A stretch of DNA of 64,000 bases, taken from positions 1 through 64,000 of the forward strand of contig JADLBQ010000072.1 of the NCBI GenBank assembly GCA_020847635.1. The letters run 5' to 3'. Below, piece after piece: positions 1 through 9,692 of the stretch. The position numbers and the translations under genes are program-made. Source of the DNA: Bacteroidia bacterium. GTDB taxonomy: Bacteria; Bacteroidota; Bacteroidia; AKYH767-A; OLB10. The notes under the pieces are model-generated. The model saw only the letters and a program-made list of their open reading frames with translations. It made no database searches and was not told where the DNA came from. The stretch's first letter is position 1, and the number at the start of each line of letters is the position of its first letter.

Positions 1-530
1 GGGAAATCTCGTATAAGTCCCTTCCTTTTCCGAGAAACCAATCCTGCCGGAAAAATTAAAACACACTTCTCAGAGGCGTATAGCTCATCAATAGCGCGGA
101 GACTTTGCCGTGCATTCTTGGCATGTTTATCCACTCCGATGAACAGGGGTGCCAGGTTTTTTATTTGAAGCAGAATATCATTTACAATAAACATGATATC
201 CTGTCTTTTCTGAGAAACCACCTTGATTAAGGCCATCGCATCCAGTCCTCCAAGTGGATGATTCGAGGCGATGATCACTCCTCCTGAAGCTGGGATGTGC
301 TCAGCTCCTGTGAATTGAATCCGGAGTTGAAACAGGTTAATAATGGCATCTGCAAACTCCAGCCCCTCTTTGTGACCCTCCCTTTTTATAAACTCATTAA
401 TTTCATCTTCATGAACAAGTTTTCTGATATAATTCAGTACCCCATCGGGAATGATCCTGTAAAGAGAAGGATTCTTATCCTTAAAAACATGGTGAATATC
501 TATCAGCTTTTTTGCAGAATCTGTTTCCAT
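1..530 (-). CDS. Lysophospholipid/hemolysin-like acyltransferase (partial, C-terminus beyond window edge)
   Basis: Manual reverse-strand translation from ATG at 530: METDSAKKLIDIHHVFKD...GVIIASNHPLGGLDAMALIKVV...CVLIFPAGLVSRKRKG; NHxxxxxD-like and FPAG acyltransferase motifs. Absent from the ORF track because it runs off the edge. Confidence 0.8.
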   Translation of the reverse strand, partial: METDSAKKLIDIHHVFKDKNPSLYRIIPDGVLNYIRKLVHEDEINEFIKREGHKEGLEFADAIINLFQLRIQFTGAEHIPASGGVIIASNHPLGGLDAMALIKVVSQKRQDIMFIVNDILLQIKNLAPLFIGVDKHAKNARQSLRAIDELYASEKCVLIFPAGLVSRKRKGLIRDF

Positions 531-543
531 AATCAAGTCCCAT

Positions 544-1677
544 TCAGGAATTGTGTGTTCTTTCTTTCCAAACATATTTCCTTCTCATTGCAAGTACTGT
601 TATGGTTGTCAGGTAAACAGGGTAAATAAGTACTGTTACAATAAGAGGAAGTACCCCTGTTATGTTCTGATAAAAGCGATTGACCGTTACTAAAAATATA
701 ATATCGGCAGTAGTTTTAAGCAGAAACATAAGAGCGGCAGCTTGAAGCAAAGCTGGCATAAAAATACCAAGAAGAAACCCGAAAAGCATAATGGCATTTA
801 CAAAAAAGAGAAATAATGCTAGTATAATAACCGGGATTGAAAAGTATTCTGTTGTTTTTGATGCCCAGCGAATTCGCTGCTGAATAAATGCTGATAGATT
901 CTTAGAGGCCGGTGTAAATACCATTGCTTCGTTCATTTTAATAAAAGAAACAGCACATGGATTTTGTTTTGCAACATTCAATAAAAAGAACGTATCATCA
1001 CCGGATGGGGAGTGTTCGGAAGGCTCCAGCCTCCCACTATGTATAAATGCTGATTTACTGAACACCATATTCGCAGCGTTGATCAGAATTGGCTTTTGAT
1101 GGGCAATCAACGCGGCAGATGAGGCAGACAGTGACATAAACTCGATTTGCTGAACCTGTTCAAACAAGTCTTTACCCTGCAGTGATACTGGTCCGGCTGA
1201 GATCTTGGCATGAGCAGTCAAATGAACTTCCACCATGGTCTTTAACCACTGATTATTCATCCGGCAATCTGCATCTGTCATGACAATCAGCTCGTTGCTG
1301 GTTGTACTTACTGCTGCAGCAAGAGCAAATTTCTTTCCAGGTTTCTGCTCTTTAGCCGCTTTCAGTATTTTAATGGTTCTTTCAGGATAGCTGACCTTAA
1401 ACTCTTTGACTTTTGAAACCGAATCATCCTCAGAAAAATCATCTGAAATAATGATTTCTACTTTTTCATAAGGGTAATCCTGTTCAATTAAACAATTCAG
1501 AAGGTTCTCAATGGTGTTACTTTCATTCCTCATACACACAACAATGCTGACAGGGACGGATACTCCAGGCTGCTTTTCAGATTTGACCTTGTTCCAGCCT
1601 ACCAGCAGGATGAAAATAAAGACACAATAAAGTAACCCTGCAAAAACAAAAACGAGGTCAGGCAGATTTAGTATCAT
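544..1677 (-). CDS. Glycosyltransferase family 2, membrane-associated
   Basis: 377 aa; SIVVCMRNESNTIENLL, MTDADCRM, QQRIRWASK motifs and C-terminal TM segments typical of processive GT2. Confidence 0.9.
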   Translation of the reverse strand: MILNLPDLVFVFAGLLYCVFIFILLVGWNKVKSEKQPGVSVPVSIVVCMRNESNTIENLLNCLIEQDYPYEKVEIIISDDFSEDDSVSKVKEFKVSYPERTIKILKAAKEQKPGKKFALAAAVSTTSNELIVMTDADCRMNNQWLKTMVEVHLTAHAKISAGPVSLQGKDLFEQVQQIEFMSLSASSAALIAHQKPILINAANMVFSKSAFIHSGRLEPSEHSPSGDDTFFLLNVAKQNPCAVSFIKMNEAMVFTPASKNLSAFIQQRIRWASKTTEYFSIPVIILALFLFFVNAIMLFGFLLGIFMPALLQAAALMFLLKTTADIIFLVTVNRFYQNITGVLPLIVTVLIYPVYLTTITVLAMRRKYVWKERTHNS

Positions 1678-2683
1678 GTTTTGAAACTCTGATTTTCAAT
1701 AACGACAAAGCACCCAGAACCGAGGGGATTGCCAGGTTAATAATCCACAAGAAGAAGGAAGCAGCAATAATAACGGGTTCGGGTGCATTTGAATATTGAG
1801 CCAAAAAGTAAACTGTTACCGAACTACGGGTAATCACTTCTGTAACAGCAAATGTCGGAATAATAGCCAGTACCAGGAAGATCATACTGATTGCAGCAGC
1901 CTCATTGATCCACCCGAAACTGATTCCGAAAACATGAAGTAACAGGATAAATTGAAATGTAAAAACTGCATACCTGATAATTGAAAAGAATGCAACTTTT
2001 AACAAGTCCCTGAAATTAAAAAGGGAAAGAACTTCAATATAAGCATCTGCTTTCTTTAACCATTTAATTTGATGGAGCCACTTGTAAATATTACCGAGAT
2101 TAAAATATAGAACAATTAGCACAATAAGTGCGACCAGTGTAACAGCAGTAATAAATGAAAAATAGGTATTCTCATTTTCCACTGCTGTTTGGGTCATAAA
2201 TACAATCGACAGCCCCCCGGCAATGAGGGTAATAAGTAACTGACTCATGCTTCCAATAACCGATGCAACTGACCCTTTGATTCGTGTTTTAAAAGGGAGA
2301 TGTAAAACGCGGCCAGCAAATTCTCCAACCCGGTTTGGTGTAAAAAAACTCACTGTAATTCCTGTAAAAACCGATAAAACAGAAGCTGAGAATGATACCG
2401 GAGTTATTTTTCCTGCTAGTAATTTCCATTTAACTGCTTCAGTTAACCAGTTTACAAGCATTAAGACGAAAATGAAGGCTATTAACCATTCCGAATTACT
2501 TGTACTCAGGATTTCACTCAACTCTTCAACCGACTGACTGAAGGATTCCTTGTTTCTTACAGAGAGAACAATCATCCATACTGACAGGCCAGCAACAATT
2601 ACTTTTAATAAAAAGATGAAAAACTTTTTTGTACGTATCATTTTATTCCGGCTTAAGTACTGTAACTTTAAATCCCGAAACAA
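1658..2683 (-). CDS. Lysylphosphatidylglycerol synthase TM-region / UPF0104-like flippase family integral membrane protein
   Basis: 341 aa polytopic membrane protein with [12 protein letters not shown] motif; start may be the internal Met at 2641. Confidence 0.75.
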   Translation of the reverse strand: MFRDLKLQYLSRNKMIRTKKFFIFLLKVIVAGLSVWMIVLSVRNKESFSQSVEELSEILSTSNSEWLIAFIFVLMLVNWLTEAVKWKLLAGKITPVSFSASVLSVFTGITVSFFTPNRVGEFAGRVLHLPFKTRIKGSVASVIGSMSQLLITLIAGGLSIVFMTQTAVENENTYFSFITAVTLVALIVLIVLYFNLGNIYKWLHQIKWLKKADAYIEVLSLFNFRDLLKVAFFSIIRYAVFTFQFILLLHVFGISFGWINEAAAISMIFLVLAIIPTFAVTEVITRSSVTVYFLAQYSNAPEPVIIAASFFLWIINLAIPSVLGALSLLKIRVSKHDTKSA

Positions 2684-2753
2684 TGTTAAGGAAACAGATG
2701 CTAAAAATTACCTGGATTACTTTCAATTTTCACAGGAATATAAACCGAAAGTA

Positions 2754-3299
2754 ATGGTTGAGAGAATCATCATGGGAGTTGATCCGGGCACTAATGTGAT
2801 GGGCTATGGCCTTATCTGCATTGATAATCATCAGTTAAAACTGATAGCAGCAGGAGTGGTAAGAATGGAAAAACTGCATGATCATGCATTGAAGCTCAAA
2901 CGCGTTTTTGAGCGTACTCTGATGTTGATTGACGAATACCATCCGGATGAGATGGCTATAGAAGCTCCATTTTTTGGGAAAAATGTTCAGTCTATGTTAA
3001 AGCTTGGCAGAGCTCAGGGAGTTGCAATTGCCGCTGCTCTCTATCGTTCAGTTCCTGTTGTTGAGTACTCTCCCAAAAAAATCAAACTTAGTATAACCGG
3101 TAATGGCAATGCTTCTAAAGAACAGGTTTCAGCTATGCTTCAGCAAATGATGAAATTTCGTGAGAGTCCGAAATTTCTTGATGCTACGGATGGCCTGGCT
3201 GCTGCGGTTTGTCATTTCTTCCAGGGATTAGCCAAGAAGCAGTGTGACAAAAAGAATTGGTCAGATTATATTAATTCCAATCCCGACAAGGTTTGCTGA
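2754..3299 (+). CDS. ruvC: Crossover junction endodeoxyribonuclease RuvC
   Basis: [55 protein letters not shown]. The track start at 2550 is too far upstream. Confidence 0.95.
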   Translation: MVERIIMGVDPGTNVMGYGLICIDNHQLKLIAAGVVRMEKLHDHALKLKRVFERTLMLIDEYHPDEMAIEAPFFGKNVQSMLKLGRAQGVAIAAALYRSVPVVEYSPKKIKLSITGNGNASKEQVSAMLQQMMKFRESPKFLDATDGLAAAVCHFFQGLAKKQCDKKNWSDYINSNPDKVC

Positions 3300-3474
3300 A
3301 TTCCTGCTGTACAAAATTTAACACAGTTGCTCATCAAACTATTTCTGCAATCTTAGCAATTTTTTAATTGCATTTATTCTATTCAAGAACATGCTCTGAA
3401 CGCTCCCTTTCAGGGTACGGTTGTTCTATATACTGAAATCAACGGATGGTTTTTAAGCAGTTAAATCTTCAGGG

Positions 3475-3882
3475 TTACAATATTGATGCAGGCAGGAACT
3501 CTCTTATATTATTGCAGATCTGTCTCATTTCATCATCACTGAATTTTTGTTTTGCTTTACTGAAATTAATATCATCAACTGAATTAATTGGAATCAGATG
3601 AATATGAACGTGCGGTACTTCCAGCCCAACGACAGCAATTCCGATTCGGCTGCAGGGAATTGCCTTTTCTATCGCATGAGCCACTACCTTACAAAAAGGC
3701 ATAATTCTTTCCATTAAACTATCCTCCAGGTTGAAAAGGTAATCCGTCTCCTGCCTTGTAACAACCAGCACATGTCCTTTTTTAACAGGATTTATATCCA
3801 GAAACGCAAAGAAGTCCTTATTCTCAGCTATTTTATAACAGGGAATTTCGCCACTGATAATTCTGGAGAACAGGGTTGCCAT
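3475..3882 (-). CDS. HIT family protein
   Basis: 135 aa; IFSRIISGEIPCYKIAE-like N-terminus and HVHIHLIP histidine triad. Confidence 0.95.
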   Translation of the reverse strand: MATLFSRIISGEIPCYKIAENKDFFAFLDINPVKKGHVLVVTRQETDYLFNLEDSLMERIMPFCKVVAHAIEKAIPCSRIGIAVVGLEVPHVHIHLIPINSVDDINFSKAKQKFSDDEMRQICNNIREFLPASIL

Positions 3883-4355
3883 TACCGCGAGATTTCAAGA
3901 ATTTTGAAATTCATTTTACCTGAGGGTACCTCAATCTCTACTGTTTCGCCAATTGTTTTTCCCAGTAATCCTTTAGCAATTGGAGATACGACAGAAATTT
4001 TTCCTGCTTTAATATCGGCCTCCTTCTCAGTAACGAGGGTATAAGTCAGAGTTTTGTTATTGTCAAGATTTAGAATTTTAACCGTACACAGCACAGTAAT
4101 CCTGGAAGTATCAATCTGCGATTCATCCAGAACTCGGGAATTACTCAGCATTGCTTCCAGCTTGGATATTTTAAGCTCAAGTAATCCCTGAGCATCCTTG
4201 GCAGCATCGTATTCAGCATTTTCAGAAAGATCTCCTTTATCTCTGGCCTCAGCAATTTGCCTGGTAATAGCCGGTCTTTCGATATTCTTTAAATGATTCA
4301 ATTCTTCCTGAAGTTTTTTAAGCCCATCGGCAGTGAAATAATGAATGTCAGACAT
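3882..4355 (-). CDS. greA: Transcription elongation factor GreA
   Basis: LKKLQEELNHLKNIERPAITRQIAEARDKGDLSENAEYDAAKDAQ; GLLGKTIGETVEIEVPSG. Confidence 0.96.
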   Translation of the reverse strand: MSDIHYFTADGLKKLQEELNHLKNIERPAITRQIAEARDKGDLSENAEYDAAKDAQGLLELKISKLEAMLSNSRVLDESQIDTSRITVLCTVKILNLDNNKTLTYTLVTEKEADIKAGKISVVSPIAKGLLGKTIGETVEIEVPSGKMNFKILEISR

Positions 4356-4370
4356 AGTACTTAAAATGAA

Positions 4371-4397
4371 AGGAGACCTTGATTAACAAGGTCTCCT
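4371..4397 (-). terminator. Hairpin AGGAGACCTTG-ATTAA-CAAGGTCTCCT between the PorV-like gene and greA
   Basis: Perfect 11-bp inverted repeat with a 5-nt loop just downstream of the minus-strand gene ending at 4417; only a modest T-run follows on the minus strand. Confidence 0.6.
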
Positions 4398-4416
4398 GAA
4401 GTTAAAATCTTGTTTA

Positions 4417-5475
4417 TTAGAGTGAGATTCTAAGGCCGAAACTATGAGTTCCGTCAAAGAAATGAGTTGTGCGGTAAGAATAATCAATTCCCAGCCTTTT
4501 GCCACTCTTTCCAAGTGGAATTTCAACTGTTGCTCCGCCTGAAAGCCCTTTAGAGGCAGTAAAGGTATCTTCTTCGTTTGCAGCATCCTTTTCATAGGCA
4601 TATCCGCCTCTGAGGCTGAAAAGCTTTTTGAATGAATATTCAAGCCCAAAAATAAACTGGTCATTTGTAAATGAGTTTGAATAGAATGCTCCAGCAACTG
4701 TTAAAATATGGTTTTCAGCCAGCTTCCAATCGTAAGCAGCACCAATAGCCATTACAGAAGGTAACTCAAACCGATCTGCCCGTTGTTCTAATGTCATTTG
4801 ATAGTTACTAAGAACAGGGGGATCTCCTCTGAATGAAAGCCCGTCTCCCGAATAATTTAATGTTGAACCAACATTTTTCAAAGTTAATCCAAACCGAAGG
4901 TTATTCTCCTCTTCGTTCCAGCCCGTGATGTATTGAATTCCGGCATCAAAAGAAACACCGGAAGCCTTTGCATCAGCAATTGATTCACTTATTAAACGAA
5001 CGGTTGCACCTCCGTGAATACTTTTTGAAAAAGATTTCGAGTAGGATAATCCCAGATTAAAAAACTGGGGCGTATAATAGCCAATGCCTCCTTCCGGAAT
5101 ATCCACCGTTGTCATTTTAATATCACCGAAATCCATTGCCATCAGAGAAACACCGATTGCACCTGATTCACCGACTCCGGTTGAAAATCCGGCTGCATTA
5201 ATTCTGATATCACTTCCTTTCAGATAATTGGTATGGGTAAAATAGATTTCAGGTCTGCGTGTAAGTGCCATTCCGGCCACATTGAGAAACATTGATTCAA
5301 CTCCTTTTGAACCGGCAATATTCACTCCTCCCCAACCCGAACCTCTTGCCCATGGATTAATCAGCAATTCTGATGCTCCTGCCTGACCTGCCCGGTCGTT
5401 GTTTCCGGCAAATGTTGACATAGCAGTAATCATAATTCCTGCTAATAACAGTGTCGTCTTTTTGATCAGTTTCAT
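4417..5475 (-). CDS. PorV/PorQ family outer-membrane protein (type IX secretion-associated)
   Basis: 352 aa with signal peptide; SELLINPWARGSGWGGVNIAGSKGVESMFLNVAGMA, beta-barrel-like composition, terminal aromatic-rich strand. Confidence 0.75.
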   Translation of the reverse strand: MKLIKKTTLLLAGIMITAMSTFAGNNDRAGQAGASELLINPWARGSGWGGVNIAGSKGVESMFLNVAGMALTRRPEIYFTHTNYLKGSDIRINAAGFSTGVGESGAIGVSLMAMDFGDIKMTTVDIPEGGIGYYTPQFFNLGLSYSKSFSKSIHGGATVRLISESIADAKASGVSFDAGIQYITGWNEEENNLRFGLTLKNVGSTLNYSGDGLSFRGDPPVLSNYQMTLEQRADRFELPSVMAIGAAYDWKLAENHILTVAGAFYSNSFTNDQFIFGLEYSFKKLFSLRGGYAYEKDAANEEDTFTASKGLSGGATVEIPLGKSGKRLGIDYSYRTTHFFDGTHSFGLRISL

Positions 5476-5513
5476 ATCTCTTTTTCTTTATCGGTTTTGT
5501 TAGTTAATAATTA

Positions 5514-8500
5514 TCAGAAGGTGTCAAGGTCAATAGGTCTCATGATTCCAAACCATTTGAAAGTACGTTCGCCCAAGTCAGGTGAACTCACATGAATCAG
5601 ATAAATTCCACTTCCTATTGTAATACCTTTATGATTTTTAAGATCCCAGTCTATAAAGGTGGCTGTATTCGGATTTTTCAAATCTTCTGTTGTGCCGCCT
5701 GCTGAGTTATCACTTGCAACCGAACGGTTGAATTTACGAACCAGCGTTCCATTCAGGTTGAAAATTGTTACTGTACACTTGCTCGGAAGGTTAATAATTC
5801 TAACACGGTTATCTAACTGACCGGCTACACTGGAGGTTCCTTCATAAGCAGAATAGGCATAATAAGGATTGGGAACGATTCCAACCAGATCAAGAGCATT
5901 TTTAGCTGCTTCCAGGTTTCCCTTTGACGGAGCCAAATCACCGGTTGAGAATGTGTAATAAGGATTGAAGCCATTGGCAGGTGCTGTTGCTGTTACCAGT
6001 CCTGCTCCCGTAAATTTAGTTGCCGGGCCAGAAGCAACAAATGATGCTCCAATCTGGCTATATGTTGTTCCATTATAAGTAACTGGTGTGCTGCATACAT
6101 AATATGTACTTCCGATATTCAAGTCATTGTCATTATTTAAAGCAGGACTACCGGCTAAAGGACGATAAGATCGGGCAACGCGTAATCTGATAGTTGCATC
6201 ACTCGCTAATAATTTCTTACCTGCTGCAACTAACGGCAAACTTACCCACATGCAGTCTTTCCAAACATTTCTTCTTATTGTGTTATTATTAAGCGTTGCA
6301 GCCGAGTCAAGCATTTTTGCAATAAATGCACAGCCGTCATATGCTGGAACGTCAGTTTTTCCGGCCACATTATCACCGTTGTGACCAAACACATAGATAT
6401 AATGCATTCCACCGAAAAAGACCGAATCAAGGGAATTGTTATTCTTGAATTTCTGATCTGTTGGATTCCAAATCATATCACCTCCGTTCTGAGCGCCTAA
6501 CATCGAGTTCTCACCATAGGCAATATTCAATCTCTCACCTGTTTCCAGATTTATTGCATAACCCGGGAACCAACCCATTCCTGTTGCCATAACGGATAAA
6601 TCTCCTCCCATTACTCCATCTTTATCAATTGAGGGTGATTTCCTCAGATCAAACTTCTTAGCATTACCAAATGTCTCAGTCATGATATTTCCCATTTCAA
6701 TTACTGCTGCACGGCTCCACTTGCTGCGGTCATTGGTAATAACAAGATCAACACTTGCCAACCCGGTTTTAGCGGTTGCTGTTGGAGACAACTGAACCTG
6801 TGCTTCAGCTACTCCTGTATATTTCGGAGCATAGTACTTATCCTGGTCCTTAGCTGCAAGTTTAAAAGGTGCCCAGGTACCGTCAATAACTGTTTCATAA
6901 ACCTGATCATCATCTATTCCAACATAATCCAGGAAGTTTCCTGAATTTATAGTTCCGCTGCGGATCCAGTTTTCAGGTGTTTCTCCATCTGCATCCTTTA
7001 CTCCTGTCAGCCACCTTTGGGTATTATCTGAGAAAGAAATTGTTCCTTGCAAAAATCCATTATTGATGGCTCCGATTTTACCTGCTTCAACAACATTATT
7101 AATCATTGTTGAAAGGCCCCATGAATAATCTGTTCCATTAAAACGACCTTGCATAATTTCTTCATTCGAATAGCCAATGGCGAAATCTGACTTATCTGTA
7201 ATTCCACTACTCAATTCTTTCATATACCAATAATTGGTATCAGCAACTCCGTCAAATCGGACCTCAAAAGATCCACCCTTAACTAAGGTTGGGTCATATA
7301 CTTTTACTCCGATAGGAGCTGCCGAATTTTTATAAACCGGATTGAATGCTATGTTGTTCGCTAATATTTCATTCACGGTTTCTGTGGTTAAGTCAATAAC
7401 ATTCCCGCCATTTCCTTGTCCTTCAATCCGCTTCACTGATGGACTGCTCCCATAAAGAGCATTAAGCACCATTCCACCTGCTTCAACTTGCTGCGGATGT
7501 GGAATAGCTGAATATATTTTTACATTATTACGACCTGCCTTGTAAGGCTTTTGCTGACCTTCCAGCATAGTTGGATCAAAAGGATTAAACTCAGAATAAT
7601 TGTTGTAAGCATAAGCGATTGCCAAGTAGTAATAAGTCTTAAAATTAACTAAATCATTTGCTCCTTTTGCAAACAAATCTTTGCTCACCTTAATTGTATG
7701 GACGATTCCTTTATCAGCACCGTTTACTTCTTCAACAGGAAGTAAAGCATTCAATGAGGCATCATACGTGAAATTGATTAACCTGCTGACTCCGTCTCGT
7801 ATATCACACTGAAGTAACAATCTTGCTTTGTCTGGATGTTTTAAATCTGCTGTTACAACACTTGCATCCGCAACTTGATAAATCTGATAACCCTGAAATT
7901 TAAAATGTTTATCTTCTTCCGGAACCGGAACACCGTTAACAGTTGATATCGTTGGATCAATTTCATCATAGAGCTCAATCTTATCCGTATAGGTGTTCTC
8001 CAGCGAAATGATTATCTGGCGATCTAATTCACGAATTGCCAGATCCGGAGCATCGGGCCCGTCTAACAGTTTAAAACAATTGTCGAAGAGTGACTGGGCT
8101 TTGTCATCAGCAAGCTTGATTAATTCCACTGAAGCCTGCGGACCTCCCTGATTGGCTTTAGCCCAAACGACTCCGGTAGTAATATAGTTTACAGCTCCGG
8201 GTTGCAGTGTGAATGGTCCTGCTGATTGTAAAAACCTTCTGTCAGCAGGCGCATTGCCGGAGGATGCTTCAGTCCAGTTTGGACATGCCGGATCAGTATC
8301 TCCGCCAAACATATAATTAACAGGCACTGTACCACCATATCCGTTTCCTCCGCAAGTCATAGGTGTACCATCTGTCCAGATCCCTCTCAAATAATTATAA
8401 TAGTGCTCAAGCAGGGACGGGTTTCCGGTAACTGACCAGTCATTTGCATAATAAACAAATTTTGACATAATAATTAACTCCGGCATATCGGTATCCGGCA

Positions 8501-9656
8501 CAGTCGCAACAACTACTCCATTATCATAAATATATGTGCAATCCACGCATCCGTCCTTGTCATTATCAATCCCATCACCAATATCAGCTTTAGGTCCCTG
8601 GAAAAAATCAACTCCAACGGAAGGAGGGTTAATCCCATATCCGGTTGCTCCTTCATCATCTGCATCTCCGTTATAACAGTAGCCTAACCCACGGTTCACA
8701 TCACATCCAACGTAATCATCATTGTAATAACCAAGATCCGGGTCAACCCATTGTCCAAAATAAGTTTCATTCAATGTAGAAAATGACCGGTTAACAATCT
8801 GGTATTTATAGAAGGTCATGTTGTTAATTTCATCATTTGACCGGAAAGCAAATGCCTGTGCCCTGATTTCGAGCCCGATAGCTGGTGATTCTGTTTCAGT
8901 TTTTACTCCTCCAACATCATTAAATACCCACCACATAGTTTGGTCTCCGAATAAAAAATCATCACATGTTACTTTTGTGTGAGTGGTTCCCGGTATAGGT
9001 ACTTCCGGAAAATCACCATCTAGTTTATAGCCTGGATAATCTCCTGCAGTATAATCATACACACCGTCACCGTTCACGTCAATAAAAGGAGCAAGATAGC
9101 GACCTTCAGAGGGGCTGCTTACATTTCCGTTACCAGGCCATTCCTTTATGCCTTTTGTTGCATTAGCCGGAATCGGATCATTTGCAAACTGTTGTACTTC
9201 TTCTTTGGTAACCCGAAAGTGTTTGTCAAAATCAATACAACGCTGAAACGAGATTGACATATTTGTGGTGTCCACCGGGCCAGCCCAAAAGTCATTTCCT
9301 CCGGATTGACGATAAGTTTGTGCAGCTGAAAGTATCTGACCACCCTGGTCAATACCCCCAATCCAAAGAGCACCGGCAAAAATTGAAAATTTATTGCTGT
9401 TTTTGGGTACCTCATATTTTGCATCTGATAAATCCCACCACATGTCTCCACCCACCAAAATTGTCGCTCTGATGTTATTAATATCCAGATCATTTTGTGC
9501 AGTTGTTGGTGCACAATCGGCAGCAGCTGCCTTGGGATTGGGTTTACCTTTTTTATTCGGATTACCCGGAACATTTTCTTTACCAAAGACATTTGCACTA
9601 CCTAATACAGATATCAGTGATAAACAGGCAATAGTGACTCTCGTTACGTTTTTCAT
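5514..9656 (-). CDS. Very large secreted protein with C-terminal FlgD/Ig-like sorting-type domain
   Basis: 1380 aa, signal peptide, C-terminal VGIVPNPYYAYSAYE...VTIFNLNGTLVRKF...GSGIYLIHVSSPDLGERTFKWFGIMRP. Confidence 0.75.
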   Translation of the reverse strand: MKNVTRVTIACLSLISVLGSANVFGKENVPGNPNKKGKPNPKAAAADCAPTTAQNDLDINNIRATILVGGDMWWDLSDAKYEVPKNSNKFSIFAGALWIGGIDQGGQILSAAQTYRQSGGNDFWAGPVDTTNMSISFQRCIDFDKHFRVTKEEVQQFANDPIPANATKGIKEWPGNGNVSSPSEGRYLAPFIDVNGDGVYDYTAGDYPGYKLDGDFPEVPIPGTTHTKVTCDDFLFGDQTMWWVFNDVGGVKTETESPAIGLEIRAQAFAFRSNDEINNMTFYKYQIVNRSFSTLNETYFGQWVDPDLGYYNDDYVGCDVNRGLGYCYNGDADDEGATGYGINPPSVGVDFFQGPKADIGDGIDNDKDGCVDCTYIYDNGVVVATVPDTDMPELIIMSKFVYYANDWSVTGNPSLLEHYYNYLRGIWTDGTPMTCGGNGYGGTVPVNYMFGGDTDPACPNWTEASSGNAPADRRFLQSAGPFTLQPGAVNYITTGVVWAKANQGGPQASVELIKLADDKAQSLFDNCFKLLDGPDAPDLAIRELDRQIIISLENTYTDKIELYDEIDPTISTVNGVPVPEEDKHFKFQGYQIYQVADASVVTADLKHPDKARLLLQCDIRDGVSRLINFTYDASLNALLPVEEVNGADKGIVHTIKVSKDLFAKGANDLVNFKTYYYLAIAYAYNNYSEFNPFDPTMLEGQQKPYKAGRNNVKIYSAIPHPQQVEAGGMVLNALYGSSPSVKRIEGQGNGGNVIDLTTETVNEILANNIAFNPVYKNSAAPIGVKVYDPTLVKGGSFEVRFDGVADTNYWYMKELSSGITDKSDFAIGYSNEEIMQGRFNGTDYSWGLSTMINNVVEAGKIGAINNGFLQGTISFSDNTQRWLTGVKDADGETPENWIRSGTINSGNFLDYVGIDDDQVYETVIDGTWAPFKLAAKDQDKYYAPKYTGVAEAQVQLSPTATAKTGLASVDLVITNDRSKWSRAAVIEMGNIMTETFGNAKKFDLRKSPSIDKDGVMGGDLSVMATGMGWFPGYAINLETGERLNIAYGENSMLGAQNGGDMIWNPTDQKFKNNNSLDSVFFGGMHYIYVFGHNGDNVAGKTDVPAYDGCAFIAKMLDSAATLNNNTIRRNVWKDCMWVSLPLVAAGKKLLASDATIRLRVARSYRPLAGSPALNNDNDLNIGSTYYVCSTPVTYNGTTYSQIGASFVASGPATKFTGAGLVTATAPANGFNPYYTFSTGDLAPSKGNLEAAKNALDLVGIVPNPYYAYSAYEGTSSVAGQLDNRVRIINLPSKCTVTIFNLNGTLVRKFNRSVASDNSAGGTTEDLKNPNTATFIDWDLKNHKGITIGSGIYLIHVSSPDLGERTFKWFGIMRPIDLDTF

Positions 9657-9692
9657 AATTATTACGTTTATTCTTTTTCTTGCTTTTTGATA

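Noticed and set aside
4383-4697. ORF 4383..4697 (-)
   Set aside because: Out-of-frame overlap with the 3' end of the PorV-like gene and the terminator hairpin; no family resemblance.
9146-9690. Overlapping ORFs 9146..9598 (-), 9254..9472 (+), 9394..9690 (+)
   Set aside because: Alternative-frame or antisense shadows of the well supported 5514..9656 coding frame.
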